Assembly: GCA_950295325.1 (NCBI GenBank) | Contig: OX485806.1 | Span: 50,897,169 to 50,961,168 of the forward strand | Reading direction: 5' to 3' | Source: Polytrichum commune | Taxonomy: Eukaryota > Streptophyta > Polytrichopsida > Polytrichales > Polytrichaceae | DNA length: 64,000 nucleotides | Shown here: piece by piece, positions 33,561 through 44,537 of the stretch | How positions within the stretch are numbered: the stretch's first letter is position 1 | Layout of the letters: each line of letters opens with the position of its first letter | The notes under the pieces: model-generated | Told to the model about the DNA's origin: nothing | Databases searched by the model: none | Seen by the model: only the letters and a program-made list of their open reading frames with translations | Made by a program: the position numbers and the translations under genes

Positions 33561-34286
33561 TAGCCTTAAGCCAAGGCCAAGTCATGTATACCTTGAGGCT
33601 CAAATGAATGGGAGATATGTCTCATGAGTTGTCAAAGAGGCAACGGACTCTTTCATGAGCCGAAAGCTCACAAGGGGGTTGGGGCTCGCGGACGGGTAGA
33701 GCCAGCAAGCCCACCAAAGTACGGTTTGCAAAGGGCGAACCGTATGAAGCAAAGGAGGTGGCGATGCATGTAACCTTTTGATGTGGGACATTAGATTTTT
33801 GTCAACATTTCACTCTATGTGAAATAAATGAGGTGCATGTCATTGGAAATGTCACCTTCTTTGAAACTCACATGAGAGATGTGAGGTGCAAGCCGGTGTG
33901 CTTGCGGTGCATTATGATGTGTCATAATGGCAAAGAGATGAAGTTCAAATTGATAAGGACTCCTATGGTAGGAGGACCCAAGTTGAATTTGGTCTTAATG
34001 GACCAAATGAAAAATGGCCAACATAATAGTCGTGGTTCAATTGGAGCAACTCGATAGAACTTATGGGGAGGCTAGGAAAGATGGGCCTCCCCTAAACCAC
34101 TTTGGTGGGATGTTGGGGAGATACAATGATGTATTCACCAATGTGTTGCCCAAAAGTTACCGCCAAGAAATGAAAATAACTTTGCTCAACAAGATATTGA
34201 GTTCTAGAGGTATGTGGTGACAAAGGAAATTGGTGACAAACATGAAGAATATCAAGGCCATCCAAAAGGAGAATTGGTCCTTGACT

Positions 34287-35170
34287 CAAGAAAATGGCTT
34301 AGGTCATTTGTTGGCCTAGCCAACTACTACCACCACTTCATTCGAGGTTTTTCTAAGGTTGCTAGGACCTTAGTCAATTTGTTGAAAAAATGGCTATCCC
34401 AAGAGTGGGATGAGCCTTGTCACCAAGCCTTTGGGAAGCTCAAGAGCAAGTTCCCTTCACAAGATGTGGTTAAGTTTCCGGGTTTTCATAAGCATTTTGA
34501 GGTGCACATGGAGACGAAGGACTTTATCATTGGCGGATGTTGATCCAAGATGGATGACCATTGCTTATGAGAGCATTAAGCTTCATGGTTGTCGAACCTT
34601 GTCCGGCTTGTACAAGAAATGGCTATCCCAAGAGTGGGATGAGCCGTGCCACCAAGCCATTGGGGAGCTTAAGACGAAGTTCTCTTCGCCGCCCGTGCTC
34701 AAGTTCGCGGAGTTTGACATACCTTTTGAGGTGCATACGGGGGCGAGGGACTTTATTTGGCGGATGTTGATGTAAAAAAATAAAAATGGCCATTGCATAT
34801 GGGAGCATGAAGCTCGATGGTTGTCCGACTTGTGAAAGAAATGGCTATCGCAAGAGTGGGATTAGCCTTGTCACCAAGTCTTTGGGGAGCTTAAGAGCAA
34901 GTTCTCTTCGCCGCCCGTGCTCAAGTTCGTGGAGTTGGACAAACCTTTTGAGGTGCTTATGGGGGTGAGTAACTTTTCCAATGATGGATTGTTAATGTAA
35001 GATGGATGGCCTTTGCATATGGGGGCTTGAGGCTCGATGGTTGTCAAAGAAGACAACCAACTCATGACAAAGAATTTCTTTGCCGTAGTGCATTGCTTGA
35101 AGATGTGGCGACATTATTTGGGGTCGCACAAAGCAAAGGTCTACATGGACAATGTGTCCTAAAAGTATTT
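34287..35170 (+). pseudogene. RNase H region with triplicated 225-229-bp segment
   Basis: SFVGLANYYHHFIRGFSKV marks the start of the gypsy RNase H region. A segment beginning AAATGGCTATC.CAAGAGTGGG then occurs three times, at about 34387, 34616 and 34841. Each copy encodes EWDEPCHQ, K.SSPPVLKF and a decayed H.....DF.IGG end that normally carries the first catalytic D. The RNase H tail follows once (FFAVVHCLKMWRHYLGSHKA). Upstream, the protease-proximal text (LKSYRQE-like, about 34150) passes within about 30 bases into sequence that normally follows the RT palm, so the palm is deleted. Confidence 0.75.
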
Positions 35171-35639
35171 TAACATATACAAGCGCAAGTGAGCGCCAAC
35201 TCATTGCGGTGGTATGGTAGTTTGGCGCTTACGAAGGTGGATTTGGTCCACAAACCGGACCGTGAAAATGTGGTGCCGGATGCGTTAAGTAGACGGGAAG
35301 AGTTCCAAGCAATGAGAACCATCCAAACCTTGTGGCTAATGTGTGCCGGCAAAGGAAACTTGTGATGCAAGATACGGGAGGGATAAATTAACTACCCCGA
35401 GGCACAAAAGCTTTTAGGTGAGCTTCGCAAGAGCAAGGTGCTCAAAGAGGTTAAGTTGGTGGACGGATTGTTCAAGTGCAAGCAAAGTTGGGTGTATGTG
35501 CCACAAGGCAAGTAGAGGCTATCGGTTTTGAAGGAGGAATTTGATAGTCCTATTGCCGGCCTTAGAGGAGAAAGAAAAAAATCGCCATAGAATGGTATCA
35601 TGGAGGTACCATTGGCGGTGCATAAAGGAAGATATAGCC

Positions 35640-36856
35640 CACTTTGTGAAGGCTTGAATCAAAGTGCCAAGTGAACTGAGCCTCTTACCAAAAGCAAGGC
35701 GGTTTCTTGCAACCGTTGCCTATCCCGTCGGCGCCATGGCATCGTATGTGCATGGACTTGATCACAAGTTTGCCGGAGTCACATGTGTATGATGCCATCT
35801 TGTTGATGGTATAGCGGTTTGCCAAGTTGGCACACATGGTGCCGATTGTGGGAACCGCCACCGCGTTGGAGACCGCATAGCCTTTTCTCAAATGATGGTT
35901 GAGGCACCACGGGTTGCCAAGAGTGATTGTGTGGGATCAAGATCCAAAGTTCACAAGTGCATTTTCAATGCATTTCTCTAAGGAGGTCGGAATGAAACTA
36001 AGGTTTAGCACGACCTTGCATTCCCAAATGAATGGGAAATCGGAGCGTGTGAATGGAGTCTTGAAGCAATACTTGAGGAACTTGGTGGGGGCGGACCAAG
36101 GAGATTGGGCGGACTATGTGGGTCGAGCGGAGTGTAATTGCAATGTAGCCACGCACTTGGCTACCAAGGGGTGGTCTTTGGTGGTGGCTTATGGAGTGGA
36201 TGCGCTCCAACCTATTAACCTAGCTCTCGAGGGGGCACATTCAACACTAGAGTTCAACCAAGATGGTGAGGACTTGGCCAAGAAGCGTGAACAAGTCTTG
36301 GAGATGACCAAGTTGTTGGTGGAGAAAGCCCGAAGGTGCTACGGAGTGCAAGTCAATGCCGGAAGACGCGAAGTGGAGAATGAGGTGGGCCAAAAGGTGT
36401 TGTTGAATGTGGACAACTTCACCTTGCCCAAAGGCCTTACTCCAAAAGTTCATGTCCAAAATTGGAGCTTCGTTTTCCATTGTGGAACAAGTGTTCAAGG
36501 ACATGTATAAATTGCAATTAACGCCGGAGATCAAAGTGCATCCGACATTTCATGTCTCATTACGAAAGTCATTTTAGGACGACACCTTGTGGCCCGAACA
36601 CAAGCAAGTGGTTAGGCCACGTCCCAACCTTGTGGAGGTCATTTGGAACATGAGGTAGGAGTGCATCCTCAAGTGTAGGAAGCCCAAGTGAAAATGAAAG
36701 AAAATGTACAAAGGAGTACTTGGTGAAATGGTGAGGATACCATGAGAAAGAAACCGCTTGGGTGGCGGCAAGAGACATGGTGAACACCAATGAATTGGTG
36801 AAGCGCTTTGAAGAAACTAAGGCTAAGGATTCCAATAAAATGAAGCGTAGGCACTG
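35640..36856 (+). pseudogene. Integrase and chromodomain-like tail
   Basis: MDLITSLPESHVYDAILLMV holds the first catalytic D. The open frame 35899-36510 (GLPRVIVWDQDPKFTSAF, SERVNGVLKQYLRN) has the second D and the E. QVVRPRPNLVE and, in broken frames, KEYLVKW, AARDMVN and FEETKAK up to about 36856 match the chromodomain that chromoviruses carry after integrase. Stops lie before and after the open frame. Compared with relic 3, WDQD replaces SDQD. The zinc-binding part upstream is badly decayed. Confidence 0.7.
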
Positions 36857-37659
36857 ATGAGGACATCAATCTCCTTTAGTGGGGGAGAGACGCTAGTAGC
36901 ACACTTAGCTTCGAGGTTAATTACTCCACAACATGAACTTGTTCTTTGGCTTGAGGGAATAAAGTCCAAACTTTAGTGGTGCAAAGAGAAAAGTATGAGA
37001 TGAGGTCCTAGTCTTGTACTTGTGCTTGGTTAGTGGAAGAGGGGGAATAGACATGCCAAACTAGGTTGGGTAAGCCGAGTAATTGGGGGCCATGGCTTGG
37101 AGGGGCTTTGGATAAAACCAATAAACTTCTTAGTTGTGGGCTTGTCCGGGCGGGGACAAGGTGATGGCGCGTGCTCATAAAAGTGCTACCCGCGAGCTAA
37201 CGAGAGTTGGCGCATGAGAGTCATGAACCCATGTCTCGAAAGAGCAAAGTGGGAACCGAGTCGGGCGGGACTTGGCATCACCCCCGTGCGATCGAGGCGT
37301 GGCTTAACAATGGAAAGCCATCTCGGAGTTGCAACCGAGACAACTTAGTGGAAGCGTTGAGGTCTCGCCTAGATGTGTCACGTTAGGCTAGTGGAGCCTA
37401 ACGGGGGAGGCCCCAAAGGAGGGGCAACCCAAGTGAGTCCCAAAGTAGGTGGGTCTAGTGTAGGTTAGGTCCTTGGATGAGAGATCCAAGGTCGCTAACG
37501 GACCACCTAAGAACGACACCTTTGGGACTATGCCAAATTTGAAGATGCATTGTGGGGGTCGCACCTTAAGGTAAACACAATGCCGCACCATAGAGGATGG
37601 CAACTTGAGAATTGGTGTGCCGACTACGAGTATAGTCGATGAGGGCATCGACTCCGTTT

Positions 37660-37671
37660 GGTGGGGGTGAG
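37660..37671 (+). other. Polypurine tract
   Basis: GGTGGGGGTGAG directly precedes the 3' LTR start TGTCGC, the place where plus-strand priming begins in LTR retrotransposons. Confidence 0.7.
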
Positions 37672-38644
37672 TGTCGCGCACCTCTCCATGAGGAGTGGCC
37701 GAAACACCATGGGCACAAGGGGGACCCCGGAGTGACACCCGGGACTTGTGGCGCCGTTGGTGAGAGGGCCCAAGTGATCCTAGTGTGGGTGAGGGCCCCG
37801 GGCGTTGGGAACGCCTCCCACCCACGAAGACTAGGAGGCATAAGGGTGAGGCCATGAGCTATGCGTAGCTCATGGCGTGGTGATTCTAGAATGCTCAAGA
37901 TCACCTCAATCGGAGGTGTGAGCTAGGAGTTATGGCCATTTGAGTGGGGTGCTGTCCCGGGACAGCGCCCTGGTACAGCAGTGCCTGGGAGTGATTCCCG
38001 GGACTGCCAAGGTTCAAACAGGCATAACTTCCTCAAGACTTCCTTGAATGGGGCAAGCAAGGAGTCCATCGGCATCTACGTGAAGCATAGATGAGGATGG
38101 AGTGGTTGGTTGTTATGATCAGACATCATACAAGGAAGTTATGATGGTCTGAAGCTGCTGGGGGGGTTCTAGGCCCAGCAGCTAAGGGAAAATGTCCACT
38201 TGGCCCCAACTCTTGGTAGAGAGACAAGAGGTTGGTTGGCGGTGGGGTAGGGGCTCCGTGTAGAGTCCTAGAGGCTTATATGGGTGAGGTGGTGTGGCCT
38301 CACCCACCCGAGGCCGAACGGCAAGGCCTCCATGGGCTTTGGCCTATTGTGAGGCCATAGTTGCCTAGTATGCTTCGGGTTGTTGTAGTGTTGCTCCGGC
38401 AACGCGATGATCCACATAGGATTGGACTTCCATGGATGGAAGTCCACATTGGGGAAATGGGTTACCGATTAAGGGGTGAGTCCCGAAAGCAAAGTAGGAG
38501 GGTTGGTTCCCTCCTATGAACTATTGGTCCGGGGTAAGAGGAGCTATCCATTAGCATGACGGAATGCGAATGGTTAGCGCTCGTAACCTTTGCTAGAAAC
38601 GAAAATTGGCAAGATTGTTAAGGGACCTAGCAAGGGTTGCGACA
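37672..38644 (+). repeat. 3' LTR-A of the complete chromovirus
   Basis: Same length as the 5' LTR and, base by base, I saw no difference. Right TSD is CAAAT at 38645-38649. Confidence 0.9.
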
Positions 38645-38649
38645 CAAAT

Positions 38650-39671
38650 GGTCAAGCAGTCAGTCAGCCAATCACGGCGTGATGTCTCCAACATGTTTAG
38701 AGAAAAGAGATAGTCTTGATATGCCAAGCGTATACTAAACCCTTGCACGTACTAAACCCTCCATCTCCACAAACTGCAGAAAAAAATTAAACTTCCACAT
38801 CCAAAATCGGCTGCGAACTGGAACAAAATCCAAATGTGTTTTCTCACTCATTTTTCAAATCCCAGTGGCCTTGTATGGTTTTGGACAATGAAATGAATGT
38901 TGTTTCACTTGTCTCAAAAAGGCTATATGTACAAATCAGGCTAAAATGTTAGAGTTACATGGGTAGTAGGGGAAATTATTGCCTCCCAACAAAGCATCTA
39001 AGGTGTGAAGAGTTGAGAATTATCTTGCCAAACACACTGTGATGCCCAACAAAGGGTCTTCAAACATACTTAGACTGTAGAGAGTGTGCACCCTCTCTGT
39101 CTTACATATCAAAAGATGAAAGGGGGAAAGAAACAAAATACCATGTTTTTCGCTCCATTGCCAAAATCAAACAAACCCACCACATTCCGAAAGGTGAGAG
39201 CGGGGCATTTATATCACATTGAGTTAAGTTATTTATTTTTCTTTGGGTTGGAAACAGTAAAGTGGTGTTGTGGGCATTATCATTCACCAAAGTAAGAGAT
39301 GTTTATTGTTTTTTAGAGAGAAGACAAGTTTAGTGAATCGAAGATGATGATTCCTTGACAATTGCAATTTTGTTTTTGTTAATTACTTCATTCATCAAGA
39401 CTACAAACTACATGCTAAAAAAAAAACCTTCCACATGAAAGATGGTGAGCATACATCAGCTAATGCCACCCATGAACCCACAAACTACATTATGAAAAAA
39501 CCGCCCAAATCCTAAATATTAATCAGACTGGAACAACAGCCACCCCCCAAATCCTGACCATTTCCAGGAAGCACGAGCACACACTTGCACGACATGCCAC
39601 TTGCAAGAAAGCCAACTACTTCAACCCTAAACCAAGAAAATGCATGTGTGATGGACGTCCACAAAACTCAC
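38650..39671. other. No gene recognised
   Basis: Moderately AT-rich sequence that was contiguous with 31120-31585 before the chromovirus inserted. Short frames (for example 39086-39295) have no recognisable domain and no splice-bounded structure. Confidence 0.4.
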
Positions 39672-39848
39672 CTGGACTGTACTCGTCCTTCGTCTTCGTC
39701 TCTGCGGACTCCTCCTCTCCATCCATTTGGTGAAGATCTTCCAGAGCTCCCAAATCTGTTGTCTTTGGCTGCAGTCTTCGGCTACGCCGCACTGCCTCGA
39801 GGTTGCCTGGCAGAATAATGCACGAAGACGGCTTCTGGCCTCTCACGC
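39672..39848 (-). other. Possible exon of an unrecognised gene
   Basis: On the minus strand the acceptor GAGTTCGATGCAG and donor CCAG/GTGAGT enclose an open frame: GQKPSSCIILPGNLEA, VRRSRRLQPKTTDLG, MDGEEESAETKTKDEYSP. The basic RRSRRL patch followed by an acidic stretch suggests a nuclear protein. It could belong with 40788-41056 upstream and 30935-31019 downstream. The function is unknown. Confidence 0.35.
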
Positions 39849-39899
39849 CTGCATCGAACTCAACTCAACTCATAGCCATCACCTCTCAGAATAGCAAAT

Positions 39900-40660
39900 G
39901 ACATCAACTAATGAGAACAAATGCAAAGTGAATGAAGGCAATATTTATATAGGGTATGTGAGATGTGCTTAAGTTCGGAGGAATCACCTCGGTGGGTGTT
40001 GTGGAGAAGGTCAAAGTCACCTTGGCAGGTGATTTTAGTTGACAAAACCACCTCGAGGATTGCTACCAACCTATACACTATACCTCGACAGTTGAAACCA
40101 GAGCCCGCAACATATAAAAACTGCCTACATGTGCACATCATACGTCAAGATACACAGTTGAGCCACGAGAGACGAGGAGTGATTAGATATGCAGCAGAAC
40201 GCCGCAAAGACAACACTTAGGGTGGCACTTGCAGACACACAGCTTACACAGTTGTTGCAAGCGAGGAGCGCATAGACCAGCAGCACTCCACACAACGCAC
40301 GGCGCAGCAGCACAACAACGCAACTCACAGGAGCATATCGCATAGCACAGTACAACAACGCACAACGTTTGGAGACACACAGAGTGCTGTGAGTGCAAGA
40401 GTCGTCACACAGTTGGAGATGCAGTCAATTAGAGACACACTTAGAGGCATCACACACTTAGAGATGCACAACGCACTTAAGGACACACAGAGTGCTTGGA
40501 GAGCACGAGACCGTCAGCGACAGAGCTTGCAATGGGGGACTGCGAGGTCTGGCGAGAGAGGTCGTTCAACATCCAGAATCATGACCGTACATCTGTGTGC
40601 CCCACCACCAACCACGCGCACATTAAGTGACTGAAAAGATACTATAGCCAAAAACCAAAA
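39900..40660. other. CA-rich low-complexity stretch
   Basis: Degenerate repeats of CACACAG, GAGACACAC and CACAACGCAC, densest at 40230-40520. Frames in it are compositional. No gene seen. Confidence 0.4.
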
Positions 40661-40787
40661 TCAAGGGCATGGCGCTTGCAGCCTCCGCAATTCCGCACCT
40701 CCGTGGCGCCAGGAGTGTGCGCACCGAGCGGCGAAGCGATCTAGCCACAACGGCGTATCAAGACACTAGAAGGTGAGTTTCATTTAC

Positions 40788-41056
40788 ATCTCTCTGGATG
40801 CCTGCTCTAGTGGCTTCATTAGCTCTTTCATTTTTGCCACCCTTTTGTCGCGTTTCTCCTCATAGGAGCACCTGTCTTCCCCACCATCCGCATCCTCGTG
40901 GCGGTCGGCAGGTGCAATCCACGGCGCATTTTCCGCACACCACTGTGCGTTTCCACGTGGTGGTGCACACGACATTCTTTCACGGCAATACAAGGATATA
41001 TGCGCGTGCTCTACAAGGATATACGCACAAATTTGCACAATCTTTGTGCCTCCCAC
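40788..41056 (-). other. Possible upstream exon of the same gene
   Basis: The minus-strand frame reads ENAPWIAPADRHEDADG and YEEKRDKRVAKMKELMKPL. A tyrosine-glutamate-arginine helix of this kind (YE..R..R...M..L) followed further on by RRS.RL occurs in uncharacterised plant nuclear proteins; I rely on memory for that. An antisense alternative exists and is given under rejected items. Confidence 0.3.
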
Positions 41057-41271
41057 TAACTGTCCAACTTAGTTCAATGGGCCAAGACGGTATAGTTTAA
41101 GGAATCCACTCACAGCACAAGCACATTCTTGCAGACTGCACCATGTCCATGTGGATTGTGGTATTTGGATTTGGCCTCTCAACGGCTACAACTTGCTAGC
41201 ATTGCACATGTAAGGCCACACTACTGATGTGGCAAGGTTTCATCCGTGGCATGTACAAATTACTAAATGAC

Positions 41272-41386
41272 TATAAAACTAAGTATGAGAGTAGGGATAT
41301 GACTAAGTATATGACTAATGAACGACTACATGAAGAAATGGTTGGCAACATTGCTAGAACGACTAATAAATGACTAATATAGGACA
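41272..41386 (+). repeat. ATGACTA cluster, probable CACTA subterminal repeats
   Basis: Six or so copies of (A)TGACTA or CGACTA lie within 115 bp. Short tandem motifs near the ends are typical of CACTA elements, where they bind an element-encoded protein. CACACTACTG at 41219 could be a degraded terminus. No matching right end was found, and from 41390 to 42700 I see no gene. Confidence 0.35.
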
Positions 41387-42701
41387 ATTCATCGCCACAA
41401 TGCTGTGTGGATGTGTTAATTAGAGCACCAATTTGCGGAGGAAAAAAAAAAGTTATCGGTCTGCTCGGCCAACATGAATTCTTTACATGTGTGGCATCAA
41501 TCTTTTGTAGTTTTGTGAACATAGCACACGTTTTGTCAATTATGGTGTTGTCATTGCACCTACAAATGGCTGAAGTTGACAGGCGTGGAGCTTATGCACG
41601 GAGATATAATTGCTAACTGTGCCATTGAGTGCAAATTGGTGCCTTAGTACCATTGAGTCCACATTTAGTGCACATTGCCGTCTTAGGTCACAACCACTAA
41701 GTGCGGAGTTATTTATTACTTAGGAGTCTGAGTCACTTTCATTATGAATCCGCACACTTATTATGTAACGCAGTCAGACCTGAAAACATAATTATCGTTT
41801 GCGGAAGATGCTTCACATACAAATTTTAAACTTACTACAAAATAAAAGTGGTTCAAATCTTATGTACATAAACCGCTAAAAGTACCCAAAAATGAAAGAA
41901 AATAAAGAGTCAAATGGTAATTAGTTTGTACTATTCCTTGCCCCATTCTAGGCCTCCCAAGAACGGTTCCTGAGATAGCCTTGCAGACGATTTTTTTGAC
42001 ACACATTGCTAGAAATTGATCCTATAAATTTTACAATGTTCTCTCCTATGCCCAATCGTGCAAATTTACGGTAGTCCGGTGAAGTCTAATTATGATGTCA
42101 ACAAATTTGATCAAGAGGTGTCGTTATCCTACATGTGTACATACCAGTTGCAGTCATAATCAATAGCCTAATTACAATGTATCTATGAGATGTTATTAGG
42201 AGGTGAGGATATCCTACATACCCTTGCATATGATCTCCCTTTGACATATTCTGAGCTTAAGCCACAACCTATAAAAATTGATTCACATGAGGACTTGAGG
42301 ATACAAAACATTACAAACCATGTTTTGTTCATTACATCTATGAAGGCAACCTTATATGTGATGTGAATTGTCTTCAGATCTCTCACCCTCTTAGACCTAG
42401 CGTTTATTTTGCTACAAGACTTGTACTGCACAAGTCCTATGTATTGAATCTTCTCAAATTGGTCATGTTGGGCAGTTCTTCATGTGTTACTCCACATGAT
42501 GGTCACATGTGACTCCAAACAATTGGGAGATTGGTCTTGTCATCCTTTATTTGGTGTTCTATGCTTTAATTGCTACTGGTTGTGTGCTGAAAAAGATGGG
42601 TTTTCTGGTGCTAGACCTCAGACTTCCTCATTGTTCACTCTGAGTGTGGACATAACAAGATGGTCAGCTGGATTTCACGTGGGCCTTCAGCTTGTGAGTT
42701 A

Positions 42702-44287
42702 TGTCAGCCCTAAACCTCCACCCTTGGTTGCGTCCTAGTCCAGGTGAAGATCTAGAGCTCACATGCCCTTCCTCTCTTTCTCAACTAATCAATCCCATTT
42801 AAGTTACAGTGATCATGCATTAAAACAAACTCCACTCTTTATTATGGGCCACAATGTAATCAGTATTTAAGAATACTGGCACACCTTGTGCCCATCAAAC
42901 ACACACAACCTTCTAACACTTCTCTACCTATCCAAATGCTTAGTCGTTTTCCTAACCACCTACACCATCCCTCCTAAGTTTTAAGATTCACTTCCCTCTT
43001 CTATTACAACCTCCAACCTACTCAACTAGCTTCTAATTCATGATATTGCTCATACCCCTAACAAGTCACTTATTTAATTCCTAATCCCAGATACTATTCT
43101 TTACTACCTACCTTAGGGACAAATCTTAAGCCTTTAGTCTCGGTGCTCTAAGAGATAATCTGCGTTGTTCATGCTGGGACCCGCCCGTCAATGCCCTTCA
43201 ATCACCCGTCACTGCCCGTCAGATCGGCCTAGGGAGCCACCTGACTCCTCCAGGCGGCCTCAGGTGAAGCCAAGCCACTTGTTCGTTGGTGACCTTTTAG
43301 ATGTGAACCTAGCTAACTCACCGAGTTCAGCCTGTAGCGTCCCCCTCGGTTTCCTCCCTCCAGTTCTGTAGCCAGTTGAGCCAGAGAGCAACAAGCAGCT
43401 CAAAGTGAGTCGTTCCCCTGTTGTCAAAAACATTCTTCCCACATACATGTGTGGTTGCCCTGATGAATCCGTGGGCTTAATCTTGGCATCTCTGAATCCA
43501 TTCATTTCACCTTCCACGCTTCTGATTTCTGCAGCTCACACCTGATGTGGGCAGAGTCCCCTTCAACCACCTCTCTTTTGCCACAGTAGAATTTCAGCCA
43601 TTCCTTAATGTTCACTGATCTTGCCTCAAAAATACGGATGAATGTTGCCCTCACCTTCCTCGCTGGTTTCAATCCCTGCGGCGGTTGTAATTTGATGTAA
43701 TTCTGAATTTCAGCACTTCTACTTCACCCATTCGCCTCCTAGCTAACTACCTTCTTGAGCCTTGCTCCGCCCAGTGGGTTTTCGGGATTCCGAGGGTGCT
43801 CACAATCCCCCTCCCTTCTACCCATATTCCATTCACATCAACCAGCAAGTAAACTCACCACTTGGGCAGGGCTCCACCTCCGCCCACACCTCCGAAGCTC
43901 TACCAACCGAAGAGAGGAGACAACTCGGCCGCCGCCCACTCACATTCCATGGATCCGGATTTTGAGCAAAGATAATGGTCCTCCTCCTAATTCAGCCATG
44001 CCCTTAGCCCTTTCCTAACCCCCATCGAGCCTTAAACAAACATCCCTTAACCATTCATGGTTAATAAAACCCAGCTCTACCTAAGTCTAGTCCCCCTGCT
44101 TTGATAATTATCTGCCATAATCCCAACTAATTCCACTGAACTACAACACTATCTTTTAACTTAAATCCAATCCAACTTTAACAATTGCACTATTTTTATA
44201 TTTTGATATAGTGTTGAGAACATCAAATCCTAATTCTAACATTCCCTAAGCATAACAACACATATGAGCACATAATTTGGGTTTATA
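42702..44287 (+). mobile_element. Solo LTR-B, TSD AGTTA
   Basis: TGTCAGCCCTAAACC to TTGGGTTTATA, 1586 bp, with perfect AGTTA at 42697-42701 and 44288-44292. The ends are decayed from TGTGAGCCC and GGGCTCACA. It lies between the ATGACTA cluster and the CACTA coding region. Confidence 0.8.
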
Positions 44288-44537
44288 AGTTATTATAGTT
44301 ATGTAGACTTCTTAGTCTGGCACTAAAGATATTATAACAAGAGTATAACGCAAATCATTGAACTACAAGGCTAATTCAAACGAGAATGCTCTTAGAAGGT
44401 TTGGCTTCTCTATTGGTTTGAGAACTGTAGAAATCTGACCAAGAAAGTTGGGTTCATGTGTAAGGAACTGCAGGCTCTCCCTGAGCACAATGTTCCACGA
44501 CTTAGTTCAGTTCGTTGGCAGTGATTTTTCTCTTTGA

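Larger units (their letters stand above)
31591..38644 (+). mobile_element. Complete family-A chromovirus, RT-less, TSD CAAAT
   Basis: Two 973-bp LTRs (31591-32563 and 37672-38644), which I read as identical, bound a 5.1-kb interior. The target duplication CAAAT lies at 31586-31590 and 38645-38649. The interior holds a PBS, a gag-like region with 20-codon repeats, a protease/RT-proximal stretch, RNase H, integrase, a decayed chromodomain-like tail and a polypurine tract. Stops occur throughout. The reverse-transcriptase core, including YxDD, is missing. It cannot encode its own replication, yet identical LTRs mean a recent insertion, so enzymes must have come from another copy. At most this is a parasite of an autonomous relative. 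Confidence 0.9.

Noticed and set aside
40669..41100. Plus-strand two-exon gene (ATG 40669, GTGAGT at 40773, CTCCTCATAG before 40866, stop 41100)
   Set aside because: The splice signals look good, but the acceptor tract is the complement of a purine-rich minus-strand coding stretch (YEEKRDKRVAKM). The product is short and has no recognisable domain. Not excluded.
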